A program made the position numbers and the translations under genes. From CAVTUU01 sp045804965 (GTDB taxonomy: Bacteria; Chloroflexota; Chloroflexia; Thermomicrobiales; UBA6265), in assembly GCA_045804965.1 (NCBI GenBank), contig JBJMMD010000051.1, forward strand, positions 1 through 64,000: 64,000 bases of DNA, given 5' to 3'. How positions within the stretch are numbered: the first letter of the stretch is position 1; each line of letters begins with the position of its first letter. Below the pieces are notes generated by a model, which worked only from the letters and a program-made list of their open reading frames with translations, made no database searches and had not been told where the DNA came from. Shown here one piece after another: positions 53,114 through 62,293 of the stretch.

Positions 53114-53680
53114 GTGAATCAAGAACCCTGGCTCATCTTCGAGAACGATGAAGATGACAACGAGCCGATGACCCGCGCTTATGGTCCGGAAGACGAAGTC
53201 GATTTGGCAACCCTCTACGTCGACCGGCCGGACGAAGTCATCACCGCCCGCAAGGCCCTGATGCCGGTCGAGCAATCGCTCCGCGACGCCGGTCTCTACG
53301 CCTACGGCACCTTCGATGATCAGCACCGCTGGATCGTCGCCTCGGATGATGAGGCTGGCCGCGTCGATGTCCGCATTGGCAAGGATGGCTTTGAGGTGCA
53401 GTTGTGGGTGACTTCTCCTGGTCTCTACGCGGAGGTTGAAAACGAATGGCGGCGACGAGCGATGGAGCGCCTAGCCCGGATGACGATCCCAAAGATCGCC
53501 CAGGGCATGCTCCAGTCGCACCAGTCGGCGGAATGGGACGAAGTCGAGCACGGAGTTGGCGTTCGCATAACCTTCGAGGTTCCTTTCACCCGAGTCAATG
53601 ATATCGGCGCGCTCGTGCGCAGCCACTTCCCGGAGCTCGAAGAGCTCCTGACTTTCGTCGAGTCGCAAGTCGTCAATTAG
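53114..53680 (+). CDS. protein of unknown function (188 aa)
   Basis: I do not recognise a family. The acidic N-terminus (EPWLIFENDEDDNEPMTRAY) precedes an alpha/beta domain with DDQHRWIVASDDEAGRVDVR and KDGFEVQLWVTSPGLYAEVE. A helical region (RRRAMERLARMTIPKIAQGM) and a final strand-helix part (GVGVRITFEVPFTRVNDIGA) follow. It looks soluble and cytoplasmic, with no cysteine or membrane segment. The start is GTG at 53114 with a weak AAGG site upstream. Codon use and frame quality are those of a real gene. Confidence 0.7.
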   Translation: MNQEPWLIFENDEDDNEPMTRAYGPEDEVDLATLYVDRPDEVITARKALMPVEQSLRDAGLYAYGTFDDQHRWIVASDDEAGRVDVRIGKDGFEVQLWVTSPGLYAEVENEWRRRAMERLARMTIPKIAQGMLQSHQSAEWDEVEHGVGVRITFEVPFTRVNDIGALVRSHFPELEELLTFVESQVVN

Positions 53681-53721
53681 GGACCAACGCGGCAGGTATA
53701 CTCCCGCGCCAGCGTGGAACG

Positions 53722-53877
53722 GTCATCCCGAGCAGCCTGTCGACGCTTGATTGTCGCGATAGCGTGGGTTGGGGCGGACTTGTCCGCCGCCGTCATTCCG
53801 AGCGAAGCCGATATATTCGTGCCTTCCAGCTGCCGTTTTGGCCAAGTCAGATGCCTCGCCTTCGCTCGGCAGGACGA
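53722..53877. repeat. TCATTCCGAG-type repeat element upstream of adenine deaminase
   Basis: GTCATCCCGAGCAGCC (53722-53737) and GTCATTCCGAGCGAAGCCG (53792-53810) are followed by the inverted partner AGATGCCTCGCCTTCGCTCG (53849-53868), continuing to 53877. This is the most complete copy of the repeat in the window. It extends into the frame upstream of the deaminase start. Confidence 0.65.
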
Positions 53878-53935
53878 GAAGGATCTCGGTTTGACGGACC
53901 GGGCGAGCATGACGGGCGAGCGAGGGGAATCGGGC

Positions 53936-55648
53936 GTGGATTTGAGCACAACGTTCGACTTCGCCCAGTGGCGTCGACGCTTAGCGGTCGCTCAGCGCGC
54001 CGAGCCCGCTGACCTCATCATTCGAGGCGGCCAGATCGCGAACGTATTCAGCGGTGAGCTTATCCGCGCCGACATCGCCATTGTCGACGGCATGATCGCC
54101 GGCGTCGGAGAGTATTCCGACGGGCGCGAGGAGATTGACGCCGCTGGTACGGTCGTCGCCCCCTCCTTCATCGACGGCCACGTTCACCTCGAAAGTTCAC
54201 TGGTCTGGGTCACGGAATGGGCGAAGGCGGTGGTGCCGCATGGCACAGGCGCGGTCGTAACCGATCCGCATGAGTTCGCAAACGTCGGCGGGCTGCCCGC
54301 GATCGCCGCGCTCCGCCAAGCCGTACGGGGCCTGCCGGTCGACGTTCGCTTTACCGCTCCGTCTTGTGTGCCCGCGAGCCATCAGGAAAGCCCAGGCGCG
54401 AGTTTCGGCGTGGATGAAATCACCGAAATGCTCTCCTGGCCGGAAACTGTGGCGCTGGGCGAACTGATGGATTTTCCGGGCGTCGTCGCCGGGAACGAAG
54501 AAATTGGCGCCAAATTAGCGGCAGCGCGGGCCAGCTTGCGCGATGGTCATGCGCCGCACGTGCGCGGAGGTGCTTTGCAAGCCTACATCGGCTCAGGCAT
54601 CGGGTCGGATCACGAATCGACTACGCTCGCCGAGGCGCGAGAAAAACTCCGCTTCGGCCTGATGGTGATGATCCGCGAAGGTTCCTCCGAACACAACTTA
54701 CGCGACCTACTTCCGCTCGTGACGGACGACACGTACCCGCGGTGCTGCTTCGCCTCGGACGACCGTGATTGTCACGATCTGCTCCACCGTGGCCATATGG
54801 ACGCCACGATCCGCCTTGCCATCGCTGAGGGCCTCGATCCCGTGCGCGCGATTCGCTTGGCGACGTGGAATCCGGCGAACCACTGGCGGCTGGAAGGTCT
54901 TGGCGCGATTGCGCCAGGCTACAGGGCCAATATCGTCTTGCTTGACAATTTAGGAGACGCTCATGTCGCGGCGACCATGCACAATGGCAACATCGTCGCC
55001 GAAAATGGTAACTACCTCGCCTCCGAATCCGGCAAGGCAACAACTCCTCGTTCAATGCTGCACTCGGTGAACATGGCGCCGGTAATGCTGTCGCACCTTC
55101 GACTAAAGCCTGAGAATGCGAGCGTTGCCGTCGGCGTCCTTCCCGGGCAAATCGTGACGAACCTCGTCAACGTCGAACCGGTAATCAAACAGGGCTACGC
55201 GGTTGCTGACCCCGCGCGCAATCTGCTCAAGCTCGTGTGCGTCGAGCGGCACAAGGCGACCGGCCGCGTCGGCGTCGGGTATGTCACCGGATTCGGCCTC
55301 AAGTCGGGCGCGCTCGCCAGCACCATCGCCCACGATGCTCACAACATCATCGCAATCGGCGCCGACGATCCCGACATCTTGCAGGCCATCGCGGTCGTCG
55401 CCGAGAGCGATGGTGGTCTCGCCGCCGTCGCGAACGGGAAGGTGCTCGGCTTGTTGCCATTGCCGATCGCCGGGCTGCTGTCCGACCAGCCGCTGGCAGC
55501 GGTCGCATCGAGCTACGCCGCCCTTGAGCAAACCGCGCGAGACCTCGGCAGCGACCTTCCGTCGCCGTTCGGCCTCCTCGCCTTCCTGGCGCTTTCGGTC
55601 ATCCCCGAAGCGCGCGTGACCGATCGCGGTTTCATCCACGTCGGTTAA
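53936..55648 (+). CDS. ade: adenine deaminase
   Basis: 570 residues. The amidohydrolase metal site is FIDGHVHLESSLV near 75, with TDPHEFANVGG near 105 and CFASDDRDCHDLLHRGHMDA near 275; GLMVMIREGSSEHNL near 242 is the adenine deaminase signature. The C-terminal GLKSGALASTIAHDAHNIIA is also typical. It converts adenine to hypoxanthine in purine salvage. The frame is open from 53714, but the extra residues are translated repeat DNA; GTG at 53936 with GAGGGG eight bases upstream is preferred (ATG at 53909 is an alternative). Confidence 0.92.
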   Translation: MDLSTTFDFAQWRRRLAVAQRAEPADLIIRGGQIANVFSGELIRADIAIVDGMIAGVGEYSDGREEIDAAGTVVAPSFIDGHVHLESSLVWVTEWAKAVVPHGTGAVVTDPHEFANVGGLPAIAALRQAVRGLPVDVRFTAPSCVPASHQESPGASFGVDEITEMLSWPETVALGELMDFPGVVAGNEEIGAKLAAARASLRDGHAPHVRGGALQAYIGSGIGSDHESTTLAEAREKLRFGLMVMIREGSSEHNLRDLLPLVTDDTYPRCCFASDDRDCHDLLHRGHMDATIRLAIAEGLDPVRAIRLATWNPANHWRLEGLGAIAPGYRANIVLLDNLGDAHVAATMHNGNIVAENGNYLASESGKATTPRSMLHSVNMAPVMLSHLRLKPENASVAVGVLPGQIVTNLVNVEPVIKQGYAVADPARNLLKLVCVERHKATGRVGVGYVTGFGLKSGALASTIAHDAHNIIAIGADDPDILQAIAVVAESDGGLAAVANGKVLGLLPLPIAGLLSDQPLAAVASSYAALEQTARDLGSDLPSPFGLLAFLALSVIPEARVTDRGFIHVG

Positions 55649-55731
55649 CCCCAATCGACTTCGTGTCAGTGGTACACTAACTCAAACTGGAACCTTCGAG
55701 GTTCTAGGGTTTGTGTGACCGGAGGTAGGTC

Positions 55732-57396
55732 GTGTCGTTTCCAAGCGGGTTGCTATCAGTAGGATCGACCAAAAGGTTGCCGGTGCGCCGATACGATGTC
55801 GTTGTCGTCGGCGCCGGCGTAGCCGGACTCGCGTTCACGCTCCGGCTGACGCCCGAAAAGCGGGTGGCGCTCTTGACTAAAGGCCACTTAGGCGAAAGCA
55901 ACACCAGATATGCGCAAGGCGGGCTGTCCGCCGCGATCGGCTACGATGATTCATCCGCTTTGCACGAAGCTGACACGCTTGCCGCGGGCGCTGGCCTTTG
56001 CGATTCAGTCATGGTTCGCCGCCTCGTCGACGGCGCGCCCGAGGCCGTGAACTGGCTGCTTGAAGTCGGCACCCACTTTGATCGCGATCGTGAGAGCGGT
56101 GAACTTTTATTGGGACGTGAGGCCGCGCATAGTCGCCGCCGCGTCCTGCACGCCGGCGGCGACGCCACCGGCGCTGAAATCGAACGTGCGCTCGTGGCCG
56201 CTGTTCGCGCTCGCACCTCAGTCGATGTCTACGACACCGCGTTCGCCCTTGATCTGCTCAGTGAGGAGGGCCGAATCAACGGGCTCATCGCGGAACCAGG
56301 CGAAGGCGAGGGACCAGTTCGATTCATCGCGCCGGTCATCGTCATCGCCGCTGGTGGAGCAGGTCAGCTCTGGGCCACGACCTCGAATCCGAAAGGCGCG
56401 ACCGCCGACGGCTTGGCGATGGCAATCAGGGCCGGCGCCGCCGTCGCCGATTTGGAGTTTGCACAGTTTCACCCGACGGTCTTAGCGCTGCCGGGCGAAA
56501 TGCCGTTCCTTATCTCGGAAGCAGTTCGCGGCGAAAGTGCGTACTTGCGCGCAAAAGATGGCGACCGTTTCATGTTGACTGCGCATCCACTCGCCGAGCT
56601 TGCGCCGCGTGATGTCGTCGCTCGCGCCATTCACCGGCAAATGGCGCTCGACAACACGACCGCCGTCTTCCTTGATCTTCACCATCTTGATCGCAACGCG
56701 ATGCACGAGCGCTTCCCCACAATCGCCAGCGAGCTTGCCGCCCGCGGGATTGACCTAACCCGCGATCTCATCCCCGTCGCTCCGGCTGCGCACTATTTCA
56801 TGGGTGGGATCGTCGCCGGCGCATCCGGCGAAACGAGTCTGCCCGGATTGTTGGCGATCGGCGAAGCCGCCTGCACCGGCGTTCACGGCGCAAACCGCCT
56901 CGCCAGCAATTCGTTGCTCGAAGGACTCGTTTTCGGGCTCGAGGCGGCCGACGCCCTCAATCGCGAACTGCTGCCGGTTGCGGCATCTGAGGCCGAACCT
57001 GACGTGTCTGGCGAACCGAGTCATATTGCCGATCATCACAGTCTTTCGGCAATGCGGGCTGAGCTTCAACGCACGATGAGCCAGCACGTCGCGGTCGTAC
57101 GCGATGCAGCGGGTTTGGCGCAAGCACGCACCGCCGTCGCCACGATCACCGACGATCTGCAGCACGTCGATCTCGAGAGATCGAGGGACGCATGGGAACT
57201 CGTCAATATGGCGACCGTGGCCTCGGCGATCGTCGAGGCAGCGACCCGGCGCGAGGAGAGCCGCGGTGCTCATTTCCGCAGCGATTACCCCGAAACAAAC
57301 CCGTCGCTCGACGGCCAGCACTTGATCTGCGACGGCGAGTCAACTTCCTGGCGTTTTGGCTCACTCGCCGAAGCTCGAAGTCCCGTCCCCGTCTGA
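55732..57396 (+). CDS. nadB: L-aspartate oxidase
   Basis: 554 residues. The FAD-binding N-terminus is VVVVGAGVAGLAFTLRL near 25, followed by RYAQGGLSAAIGYDD near 63, GREAAHSRRRVLHAGGDATG near 125 and the C-terminal-side GANRLASNSLLEGLVFGLEA near 395. It oxidises L-aspartate to iminoaspartate, the first step of NAD synthesis; nadA and nadC are not in the window. GTG at 55732 has GGAGG six bases upstream. The stop is immediately followed by folC. Confidence 0.94.
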   Translation: MSFPSGLLSVGSTKRLPVRRYDVVVVGAGVAGLAFTLRLTPEKRVALLTKGHLGESNTRYAQGGLSAAIGYDDSSALHEADTLAAGAGLCDSVMVRRLVDGAPEAVNWLLEVGTHFDRDRESGELLLGREAAHSRRRVLHAGGDATGAEIERALVAAVRARTSVDVYDTAFALDLLSEEGRINGLIAEPGEGEGPVRFIAPVIVIAAGGAGQLWATTSNPKGATADGLAMAIRAGAAVADLEFAQFHPTVLALPGEMPFLISEAVRGESAYLRAKDGDRFMLTAHPLAELAPRDVVARAIHRQMALDNTTAVFLDLHHLDRNAMHERFPTIASELAARGIDLTRDLIPVAPAAHYFMGGIVAGASGETSLPGLLAIGEAACTGVHGANRLASNSLLEGLVFGLEAADALNRELLPVAASEAEPDVSGEPSHIADHHSLSAMRAELQRTMSQHVAVVRDAAGLAQARTAVATITDDLQHVDLERSRDAWELVNMATVASAIVEAATRREESRGAHFRSDYPETNPSLDGQHLICDGESTSWRFGSLAEARSPVPV

Positions 57397-58776
57397 TTGA
57401 TGACGATGCTCGCAACAGAAATTCACGAGTATCGCGATGCGTTGCGGGCGATTTGGCTGCGCTCGGCCTACGATCGCGGCTTCATCTCCAACCCGTTTTG
57501 GGGCGACGCCGCCGCCGATCTCGGGCTGCGCCGAACCGAAGCACTGCTGGGTCTCCTGGACGATCCGCACCGCCGCTGCGGGATCGTTCATGTGGCGGGG
57601 AGCAAAGGTAAAGGCTCGACGTGCGCGTTCGTCGCCTCGATCACTCACGAAGCGGACTACAAGACCGGGCTGTTCACGTCCCCCCACCTCCACAGCTTCC
57701 GCGAACGCATTGCCGTCAACGGCGTTCCCATCTCGGAGTCCGATTTCACCACCCTGACTCGGAAAACGGTTGCCGCCGCAGAGCGTCTCGAAGGCGAACG
57801 CGCCGATCTCGGCGAGGTAACTGCCTTTGAACTCTCGACCGCAATGGCATTCCGCCACTTTGCCGATACCGATTGCGACCTGGGCGTGATCGAGGTTGGA
57901 CTGGGAGGCACATTCGACGCCACGAATGTCGTCGACCCAGCCGTCGCAATCATTACCGCGCTCGATTACGAGCACACTCGCGTGCTGGGTTCGACCCTGG
58001 CGGGGATCGCCGCGAACAAGGCGGGCATCATTAAGGCTGATAAGCCCGTCGTTTCGCTCGCCCAAGAACCAGAGGCGCTCGAGGTCATCGAAGCGGTAGC
58101 GCGCGAACAGCGGAGCGATCTCTATCTCGAAGGTCGCGATTGGGCCGGCCACGGCGATTGGCGGGACTTTGCCGTGAGCAGTCCTGGCGGCAGCTTTGAC
58201 CATCTGCGTCTAGGACTGGCCGGGGATCATCAGGTGCAAAACGCGAGCGCGGCTGTCATTGCAACGCAGATCCTAGGTACTCAGGGCTACACGATTCCAG
58301 AAATCGCCGTTCGGCGAGGCCTCGAGTCAGCCACATGGCCCGGCCGATTCGAGATCGTCCGTTTACCGAACCGCCCAAAGTTCATCTTGGATGGCGCTCA
58401 CACACCAGCGTCGGCCCGTGTCCTTGTCAAGACCGTCCTCACCGAGGACTCGAACTCTCGACGCGTAGTTGTGCTCGGGATGATGTCGGACAAGGATCCG
58501 GTCTCGTTTGCACGCGAGCTCGCGGCTGTCGCCAGCGTCTTCATCGCCACGGCAAGTCGCAGCCCGCGCGCGGCCGCGGCGAGCGATGTTCTTGCTGGCA
58601 TCCACGCTGCGCATTGCTCGGCGAAATCAGCGCCATCAGTTGCCGAGGCGCTGAGTCTCGCCCAAAGTGAGGCGGGCACGGGAGGCACGGTGATCGTCAC
58701 CGGTTCCCTCTCAACTGTCGCCGAGGCACGAGAGGCGCTCGGTCTCGCTGTAGGCGATCCACCAGTCGAAGCTTAA
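57397..58776 (+). CDS. folC: folylpolyglutamate synthase / dihydrofolate synthase
   Basis: 459 residues. The ATP loop is HVAGSKGKGSTCAFVASITH near 65, followed by TGLFTSPHLHSFRERIAVNG near 90 and EVGLGGTFDATNVVDP near 167. WPGRFEIVRLPNRPKFILDG near 310 and VVVLGMMSDKD near 350 are FolC signatures. It adds glutamate to dihydropteroate or folates. It starts at the TTG/ATG directly after the nadB stop (57397 or 57400) and is cotranscribed with nadB. Confidence 0.93.
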   Translation: MMTMLATEIHEYRDALRAIWLRSAYDRGFISNPFWGDAAADLGLRRTEALLGLLDDPHRRCGIVHVAGSKGKGSTCAFVASITHEADYKTGLFTSPHLHSFRERIAVNGVPISESDFTTLTRKTVAAAERLEGERADLGEVTAFELSTAMAFRHFADTDCDLGVIEVGLGGTFDATNVVDPAVAIITALDYEHTRVLGSTLAGIAANKAGIIKADKPVVSLAQEPEALEVIEAVAREQRSDLYLEGRDWAGHGDWRDFAVSSPGGSFDHLRLGLAGDHQVQNASAAVIATQILGTQGYTIPEIAVRRGLESATWPGRFEIVRLPNRPKFILDGAHTPASARVLVKTVLTEDSNSRRVVVLGMMSDKDPVSFARELAAVASVFIATASRSPRAAAASDVLAGIHAAHCSAKSAPSVAEALSLAQSEAGTGGTVIVTGSLSTVAEAREALGLAVGDPPVEA

Positions 58777-59010
58777 AGAGTTCCCGGCGAAGGCCCAGGA
58801 AATCTGAACCAAAACGGCGCGGTCACGCGTTGTGGATAGAGTAGACTGGCAAGATCAGCCGCACCGCGGTGATGGTTTGCTCGTCAGGGCGAACCACTGG
58901 AAGCTCACATTGGAGACATCCTTATTCGCTGCTCCTGTCGTATACAAAGCCGAGACGGGTTGTAGCCCGACGCGGGCGGCCGTAAATCGGCAGAGCAGCC
59001 GCTAACGAAG

Positions 59011-59646
59011 ATGGCGGCAAACACGGTTGCCCCTCCACATCCCAATTTCGTCGACCTCAGCGATGTCGACTTGATTGGCCGCGCCTCGGAAGGAGATGCG
59101 CGTGCTTTGGAGGTGCTGTACGACCGCTATTCCCGTGTTGTCTATTCCTTCGCCCTGCGAATCGTCGGCGATTCACAGATCGCGGAGGAAGTCCTGCAGG
59201 AGGTCTTTTTCCGGGCCTGGCAGCAAGGATCGGCCTTTAAGTCCGCTCGTGGATCCTTTATCACGTGGCTACTGAGCATTACCCACAATATGGCGATCGA
59301 CGAGGTGAGACGGCGCCGGAGGCGGCCGCAAAAGGCGGACAGCGAAGATCCCGAGTCGGTTCTCGCTGCGGTCGCCGACACCAGCACGGATATCGAGGAG
59401 GAAGTCTGGCTCGGTAGTCTTCGCACGACGATTTTGGAAGCTCTGGAAAAACTTCCTCCCGCCCAACGCGAAGCAATCGAGCTTGCCTATTTCCAAGGTC
59501 TGACCCAGCGAGAGATTGCCGAGCGGCTCGGCGAGCCGCTCGGAACGGTCAAGACCCGAATGCGCCTCGGCTTACAAAAGCTGCGCGAGCAGCTAGGATC
59601 GGCGTTTACAGAACCTTTCATCGAGAACGAGGTGGAACTGGCGTGA
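59011..59646 (+). CDS. ECF RNA polymerase sigma factor (second SigK-like copy)
   Basis: 211 residues. Region 2 lies at about 25-95 (ALEVLYDRYSRVVYSFALRI, WLLSITHNMAIDEVRRRRRR). Region 4 lies at about 140-195 with the helix-turn-helix YFQGLTQREIAERLGEPLGT. It is clearly a paralogue of the sigma factor at 7673-8371. It precedes its anti-sigma gene with a 4-base overlap. In the 234 bases upstream, ACATCC followed about 17 bases later by CGTATAC (near 58915-58945) could be an ECF-type promoter, but this is weak. Confidence 0.93.
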   Translation: MAANTVAPPHPNFVDLSDVDLIGRASEGDARALEVLYDRYSRVVYSFALRIVGDSQIAEEVLQEVFFRAWQQGSAFKSARGSFITWLLSITHNMAIDEVRRRRRRPQKADSEDPESVLAAVADTSTDIEEEVWLGSLRTTILEALEKLPPAQREAIELAYFQGLTQREIAERLGEPLGTVKTRMRLGLQKLREQLGSAFTEPFIENEVELA

Positions 59647-60650
59647 GCGAACACATCGACGTCCGAAACCGGGAAGGCGCCGAGCGACCTGACGGCACTT
59701 CCGGTCAGTACGGCGACGGCACGCACGTTCATGACCTCGCCGCCGGCTATGCATTAGGCGCCTTGGACCCCGAAGACCAGCAACAGGTCGATGACCATGT
59801 CGCGGCGTGCAACGCCTGCGAGCGCGCCATCGCCCAAGCGATGCAAACCGTGGCGATGCTCCCATTTGCGGCCGCGCTAGCCAATCCTCCGCTGGATGCC
59901 AAGGCCCAACTCTTTACTCGAATCGCGCACGCGAGCCGGCCGCAAGCCACTCAAATGCCCGCGTCGACGCTGACCATTCCGGCCTCAAATTCGGAGAAAG
60001 CCCCCCTCGCCCTTCCATCCCACCGGTGGCAGGTGCCAGTGTTCGGGCGGGGAGATCGCGGACGATTCAATTTGCCGGCGATCGTGACTCCGCTCGCGAC
60101 CATCCCGCTTGTACTCGCGCTCGCCGTCGTCGGCAGCTTCGCGATGTCGAGCCAGTCAAAGGTGAGCGATCTCCGGGCTGATCTCCTTTCGGCCCAAGGC
60201 GATCTCAACGACGCCCATGAAACGCTCGATACGGTTGATGGCTTTACCGCCAGCGACGACGCCAAGGTCTACGAACTGATCGGACAAGACGGAAAGAGCA
60301 GCGGCAGCGCTCATGGCAAGGTCATCGCCAATCCTGGCACGAACGAAGCAATGTTGATGATCTGGCGGCTGGACAATCAGCCCAAGGGTTGCCGCTACGA
60401 AGTGACCTTGGAAGGCAAGGACGGCCATGAGGAGACCGCGGCAGAGTTCGGGGTCGACAGCGAAGGCCACGGTGCGGCGAAGCTCAGTCTTGCCGCGCCG
60501 TTCAACAGTTACATGATGTTACACGTGAAGCGGAAATACTCCGACGCCGAGTTGGTCAGTACAGTCGCGCCTGTCAACGACGCTCTCGTTGCCACGATTA
60601 GCACCGGCGACAGTCCGTTCTTCGACCGCATCGCCACGAGCGAGAATTAG
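59643..60650 (+). CDS. anti-sigma factor, zinc-finger plus RskA domain (second copy)
   Basis: 335 residues. The N-terminal ZAS region has HDLAAGYALGALDPEDQQQV near 28 and HVAACNAC near 49, the zinc site that grips the sigma factor. One membrane segment lies near 148-166 (TIPLVLALAVVGSFAMS). The outer RskA-type domain has MLMIWRLDNQPKGCRYEVTL. It is longer than the first copy, with an additional linker after the zinc finger. GTG at 59643 overlaps the sigma stop (GTGA). Confidence 0.9.
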   Translation: MSEHIDVRNREGAERPDGTSGQYGDGTHVHDLAAGYALGALDPEDQQQVDDHVAACNACERAIAQAMQTVAMLPFAAALANPPLDAKAQLFTRIAHASRPQATQMPASTLTIPASNSEKAPLALPSHRWQVPVFGRGDRGRFNLPAIVTPLATIPLVLALAVVGSFAMSSQSKVSDLRADLLSAQGDLNDAHETLDTVDGFTASDDAKVYELIGQDGKSSGSAHGKVIANPGTNEAMLMIWRLDNQPKGCRYEVTLEGKDGHEETAAEFGVDSEGHGAAKLSLAAPFNSYMMLHVKRKYSDAELVSTVAPVNDALVATISTGDSPFFDRIATSEN

Positions 60651-60671
60651 CTTCTTCGCAAAAACTGCCGC

Positions 60672-60784
60672 GCCGCTCGCTTGTAGCGGCGTACCGCGGT
60701 ACGCACTTGTGAAAACAACGACGAATGCCAACGCCAACCTGGGTCGAATCCAATCTCTGGACTCATGTCCGTGTAGCGCTACAC
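60672..60784. terminator. cluster of palindromes between convergent genes
   Basis: Three perfect or near-perfect palindromes lie between the anti-sigma gene and the convergent small gene: GCCGCT/AGCGGC (60672-60690), GCGTACCGCGGTACGC (60689-60704) and GTGTAGCGCTACAC (60771-60784). They may terminate transcription from both sides. None is followed by a T run. Confidence 0.45.
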
Positions 60785-60794
60785 CTCTCTCTCG

Positions 60795-61022
60795 TCAGTC
60801 CTCAGATCCCCCGCCCCGTGACCCGCCCTTCTTCGCGCGTTCCTCCTCGGCAAGCCACAGTTCGTCAACGCCGTACTGCAGCACAAAGAGCCGGCAAAGT
60901 CGCTTCCAACCGATATCGCTGTAGTAGCGCTTGAAGACCGCGCGCACATCTTCCGCGGTCTTCGCGGCACCGAACTCCGCGTCAATTTGTTCGAAAAGCT
61001 CTTTCGTGATCTCTTGCGGCAT
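60795..61022 (-). CDS. small conserved protein of unknown function (75 aa)
   Basis: I do not recognise a named family. The protein is mostly helical: ITKELFEQIDAEFGAAKTAE, DVRAVFKRYYSDIGWKRLCR, LFVLQYGVDELWLAEEERAK, then a Gly/Ser-rich end. It has one cysteine and no membrane segment. A strong ribosome site (GGAGGGG, six bases before the ATG at 61022) supports a real gene. It is divergent from the glycosyltransferase operon. Confidence 0.7.
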   Translation of the reverse strand: MPQEITKELFEQIDAEFGAAKTAEDVRAVFKRYYSDIGWKRLCRLFVLQYGVDELWLAEEERAKKGGSRGGGSED

Positions 61023-61177
61023 CGGACGCCCCTCCAGGAAGGCAAATTGATCGCCTTACTCTACACCCGCGACGCCCGGCCGTTTGCGCCAGTCCCCCAA
61101 ACCGCACTATAGTCTCGGATCGAGCGCCGGGTCATGTCCAGGCACCTCGTGTCCAGAGTTCAGTGATAGGGAGAGCG

Positions 61178-62293
61178 TTGGAAACCAGTCTCAGTGCAGC
61201 ACAGGAAGCCGCTGCCGAGTCGGTTGTGACCGCGATCGATACAGACCGGATCATCCGCGAGGACGATCGCGCCCTCGACATCAAGGGAGCCACACCGCCC
61301 GATCCGTTGCCGCCGCTGCAAAGCCTGTCAATCGTCATCCCAGTCATCAACGAGGAAGGCAATCTCACAGAGCTTCATCAACGGCTGACGGCTACGCTCG
61401 AACGGATTGCTCTTCCATACGAGATCATCTTTGTTGACGACGGTTCGAGCGACGGCACCTGGTCGCTTGTTGGCAAGCTGCACGTAGCCGATGACCACGT
61501 ATCGGGTCTGCGCCACCGTCGTAATTTTGGCAAAGCCCAGGCGCTTTCGAACGGCTTTGCCGTCGCGCGCGGAGATGTCGTGGTCACGATGGACGGCGAC
61601 CTCCAGGACGATCCCGACGAGTTGCCTCGCTTCCTCGAAACGCTGAACAGCGGGTACGATCTCGTCTCTGGTTGGAAGCAAAACCGGCAAGATCCATTTG
61701 GCAAGACTGCGCCAAGCCGTATTTTCAACTGGACCGTTCGCTGCGTCTCCGGCGTGCAACTCCATGATTTCAACTGCGGCTTCAAGGCCTATCGGCGAGA
61801 GGTAACGCGATCGATCCGGCTCTACGGCGAGCTGCATCGATTCACGCCGGTGCTGGCGAATGCGGAAGGTTTCCGCGTCGCCGAGCTGCCAGTGAAGCAC
61901 CATGCCCGCAAATGGGGTCACTCAAAGTACGGCTGGTCGAGATTGATCAAAGGCTTTCTCGACCTGATGACCGTCACCTTCCTGACGAACTATCGCCAAC
62001 GACCGATGCACCTTTTTGGCGTTCCTGGACTCATCGCCATCTTCGTCGGCGTTTGTCTGGGCCTGTTTCTCACCGTCGAGAAATTCGCGAACGATCAGCG
62101 CATCGGCACGCGACCCCTCCTGATGCTCGCGGTCTTATTGATCGTCATCGGCACACAATTCTTCGGTCTTGGGCTCCTTGGCGAGTTCCTCGCCCACGAC
62201 GCGAATTCGCCGCGCCGAGAACCAGTGTCAGTTGTACGTGAAGGGATCGGTCTCGACGGCGCTGGAAGCGTTGGCATTGATATCACGACCTAG
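61178..62293 (+). CDS. GT2 glycosyltransferase, polyprenyl-phosphate type with C-terminal membrane helices
   Basis: About 371 residues. The GT2 domain has SIVIPVINEEGNLTELHQRL near 50, the nucleotide-binding FVDDGSSDGTW near 88 and the metal-binding VTMDGDLQDDPDELPRF near 135. HDFNCGFKAYRREV near 200 is typical of dolichol/undecaprenyl-phosphate sugar transferases (ArnC/GtrB-like). Two membrane helices (about 280-345) end the protein. It should load a sugar on a polyprenyl phosphate at the inner face. TTG at 61178 has GGGAG four bases upstream; GTG at 61163 is the alternative. Confidence 0.85.
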   Translation: METSLSAAQEAAAESVVTAIDTDRIIREDDRALDIKGATPPDPLPPLQSLSIVIPVINEEGNLTELHQRLTATLERIALPYEIIFVDDGSSDGTWSLVGKLHVADDHVSGLRHRRNFGKAQALSNGFAVARGDVVVTMDGDLQDDPDELPRFLETLNSGYDLVSGWKQNRQDPFGKTAPSRIFNWTVRCVSGVQLHDFNCGFKAYRREVTRSIRLYGELHRFTPVLANAEGFRVAELPVKHHARKWGHSKYGWSRLIKGFLDLMTVTFLTNYRQRPMHLFGVPGLIAIFVGVCLGLFLTVEKFANDQRIGTRPLLMLAVLLIVIGTQFFGLGLLGEFLAHDANSPRREPVSVVREGIGLDGAGSVGIDITT

